A stretch of 8,306 bases of DNA from Bacteroidales bacterium (GTDB lineage Bacteria > Bacteroidota > Bacteroidia > Bacteroidales > Muribaculaceae): the NCBI GenBank assembly GCA_030526455.1, contig JAUNCU010000125.1:1-8306 (forward strand), read 5' to 3'. The translations under genes were made by a program, and so were the position numbers. The notes beneath the pieces were generated by a model, which did no database searches, was not told where the DNA came from, and was given only the letters and a program-made list of their open reading frames with translations. Position 1 is the first letter of the stretch, and every line of letters starts with the position of its first letter. Of the stretch, positions 7,914-8,306 are shown one piece after another.

Positions 7914-8090
7914 AATTAATTGTTTGTTAGTTATTGTTAATTAGTCTGTTGTTTATGTCTTATCGTTAAGCAATCCACAATTTCCTGCCCTCCACTGCGC
8001 TCCACCCGCGCCACGCAAGCCTGGGAGCCGAATGTTAAGCAATCTGAAATTTGCGAACTGGCGTCACTGCACACACGGGCACAGTAAGCA
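7914..8090 (-). other. Predicted 5' leader of the operon with a GC-rich structured core
   Basis: If the -7-like element at 8095-8102 is used, about 175 nt are transcribed before the susC start. The first part holds the upstream copy of the direct repeat. The core is G-rich in the transcript, with a short possible hairpin GCGC-GGGTGGA-GCGC (7997-8011) and several GG/GGG runs. The last roughly 50 nt before the start codon are strongly A/T-rich and lack a Shine-Dalgarno motif, the normal form for translation starts in this phylum. No known riboswitch is recognised. Confidence 0.45.
7965..8054. repeat. Direct repeat pair, 69-bp spacing, in the operon leader
   Basis: GTTAAGCAATC occurs exactly at 7965-7975 and at 8034-8044. 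Similarity continues for 10 further bases as nnnAATTTnC, giving two copies of about 21 bp spaced 69 bp. The stretch between them (7984-8030) has 36 G/C in 47 bases, in contrast to the A/T-rich flanks. It resembles about 1.3 units of a 69-bp repeat. In the predicted transcript it lies in the 5' untranslated leader of the SusC gene. Confidence 0.75.
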
Positions 8091-8094
8091 TCTA

Positions 8095-8102
8095 CAAAGT
8101 AA
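8095..8102 (-). promoter_or_regulatory. Candidate -7 element of the operon promoter
   Basis: On the minus strand this octamer reads TTACTTTG, one mismatch from the Bacteroidota -7 consensus TAnnTTTG recognised by the primary sigma factor (RpoD/SigABfr). It is the best match found between the susC start and the window edge. It would start transcription near 8088 and give a leader of about 175 nt. A clear -33 TTG is not visible at the usual distance; that place is taken by a T-rich palindrome (8122-8133). This is a prediction from motif only. Confidence 0.5.
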
Positions 8103-8105
8103 ACA

Positions 8106-8115
8106 TTTTTTTTTT
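8106..8115 (-). repeat. Homopolymer run of ten A on the minus strand (T on plus) in the promoter spacer
   Basis: Ten consecutive T on the plus strand lie between the -7-like element and the expected -33 region. Such a run may bend the DNA or act as an A-tract. A run of this length can also slip in replication and would then change promoter spacing. Only the run itself is observed; any effect is inferred. Confidence 0.6.
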
Positions 8116-8121
8116 GAAAGA

Positions 8122-8133
8122 AAAAACGTTTTT
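8122..8133. promoter_or_regulatory. Perfect 12-bp palindrome AAAAACGTTTTT near the -33 position
   Basis: The sequence AAAAACGTTTTT equals its own reverse complement. It starts 19 bp upstream of the edge of the -7-like element, where the -33 region and an activator or repressor would be expected to contact the DNA. In A/T-rich DNA a palindrome of this kind can arise by chance, so an operator role is only a suggestion. Confidence 0.35.
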
Positions 8134-8179
8134 GATTTTCCTTTCTTTGCATTTGCATTTTTTAAGATTCGTAAACACA

Positions 8180-8195
8180 TTTTCTGCACAGAAAA
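8180..8195. promoter_or_regulatory. Inverted repeat TTTTCTG-CA-CAGAAAA, possible operator
   Basis: Two perfect 7-bp arms flank a 2-bp centre, the shape of a site bound by a dimeric regulator. It lies about 78 bp upstream of the -7-like element, a distance compatible with an activator site. No known regulator motif is recognised and no regulator gene is in the window. The short centre makes an RNA hairpin or terminator unlikely. Confidence 0.4.
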
Positions 8196-8272
8196 ACCAA
8201 CATTTCCCCCAAATCAACCAAAAAGACTCGCCCAATCAGCAGCGTGCCCCACACAGAAACCACAGATTTTTT

Positions 8273-8304
8273 CGAGTCAACAAGTCAACAAGTCAACGAG
8301 TCAA
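8273..8304. repeat. Four-copy 8-bp tandem repeat (CRAGTCAA)
   Basis: Four contiguous octamers read CGAGTCAA, CAAGTCAA, CAAGTCAA, CGAGTCAA; the outer two are identical to each other and so are the inner two. On the minus strand the unit is TTGACTYG. The array is only 2 bp from the window edge and may extend beyond it. An 8-bp unit is not a codon multiple, and no gene is evident here, so it is an intergenic microsatellite or a cluster of regulator sites. Confidence 0.85.
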
Positions 8305-8306
8305 AA

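Larger units (their letters stand above)
7914..8306. other. Intergenic control region without a convincing gene
   Basis: This 393-bp stretch upstream of the SusC gene holds the leader, the candidate promoter, a T10 run, two dyads and the octamer array, each listed separately. A 73-codon minus-strand frame (7937-8158) runs through the promoter and leader, has low-complexity composition and is not accepted as a gene. I see no tRNA, no clear terminator for an upstream gene, and no good plus-strand promoter for a divergent gene. Confidence 0.7.

Noticed and set aside
7937..8158. Minus-strand 73-codon frame upstream of the SusC gene
   Set aside because: It runs through the likely promoter and the T10 run, is rich in Lys and Phe from homopolymers, and contains two similar peptides only because the 69-bp repeat spacing is a multiple of three. 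A short leader peptide cannot be fully excluded.
8225..8278. Inverted pair GACTCG / CGAGTC as a terminator of an upstream gene
   Set aside because: The arms are only 6 bp with 42 bases between them, and one arm belongs to the octamer array, so the pairing is probably coincidental.
7965..8304. CRISPR-like array
   Set aside because: There are just two imperfect leader repeats and a contiguous octamer array without spacers; neither has repeat-spacer architecture and no cas gene is present.

Overview
The window reads as part of a Bacteroidota (most likely Bacteroidales: Bacteroides, Prevotella or Muribaculaceae type) chromosome. The evidence is a SusC-like TonB-dependent transporter followed by a SusD-like lipoprotein, start codons preceded by A/T-rich sequence without Shine-Dalgarno motifs, surface-type lipoprotein signals, and a near match to the Bacteroidota -7 promoter element TAnnTTTG. 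The genus cannot be fixed from the sequence alone.

All four genes lie on the minus strand and fill positions 19-7913 with gaps of only 20, 63 and 12 bp, so they look like one operon. In transcription order they are: a SusC-like outer-membrane transporter (7913 to 4836), a SusD-like substrate-capturing lipoprotein (4815 to 2890), a lipoprotein of unrecognised family (2826 to 1756), and a lipoprotein with a PKD domain, a second Ig-like segment and a C-terminal region resembling a beta-propeller (1743 to 19). The expected machine is a TonB/ExbBD-powered barrel closed by a SusD lid, with two further surface lipoproteins as substrate-binding or structural partners. No glycosidase, lyase, sulfatase, peptidase or regulator is present in the window, so the substrate is open. 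A peptide is as reasonable a guess as a glycan.

Positions 7914-8306 hold no convincing gene. They contain the likely promoter and a leader of about 175 nt. Going upstream from the susC start there is: an A/T-rich stretch next to the start codon; a GC-rich island flanked by two copies of an approximately 21-bp direct repeat spaced exactly 69 bp apart; a -7-like element (8095-8102); a run of ten T; a perfect 12-bp palindrome near where a -33 element would sit; a 7+7-bp dyad; and a four-copy 8-bp tandem repeat that runs to the window edge. This control region and the two accessory lipoproteins are the least explained parts of the window.

Several long frames are open on the opposite strand, one of about 490 codons. 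They are in exact codon register with the real genes and are best explained by avoidance of the sense codons TTA, CTA and TCA, not by real genes.
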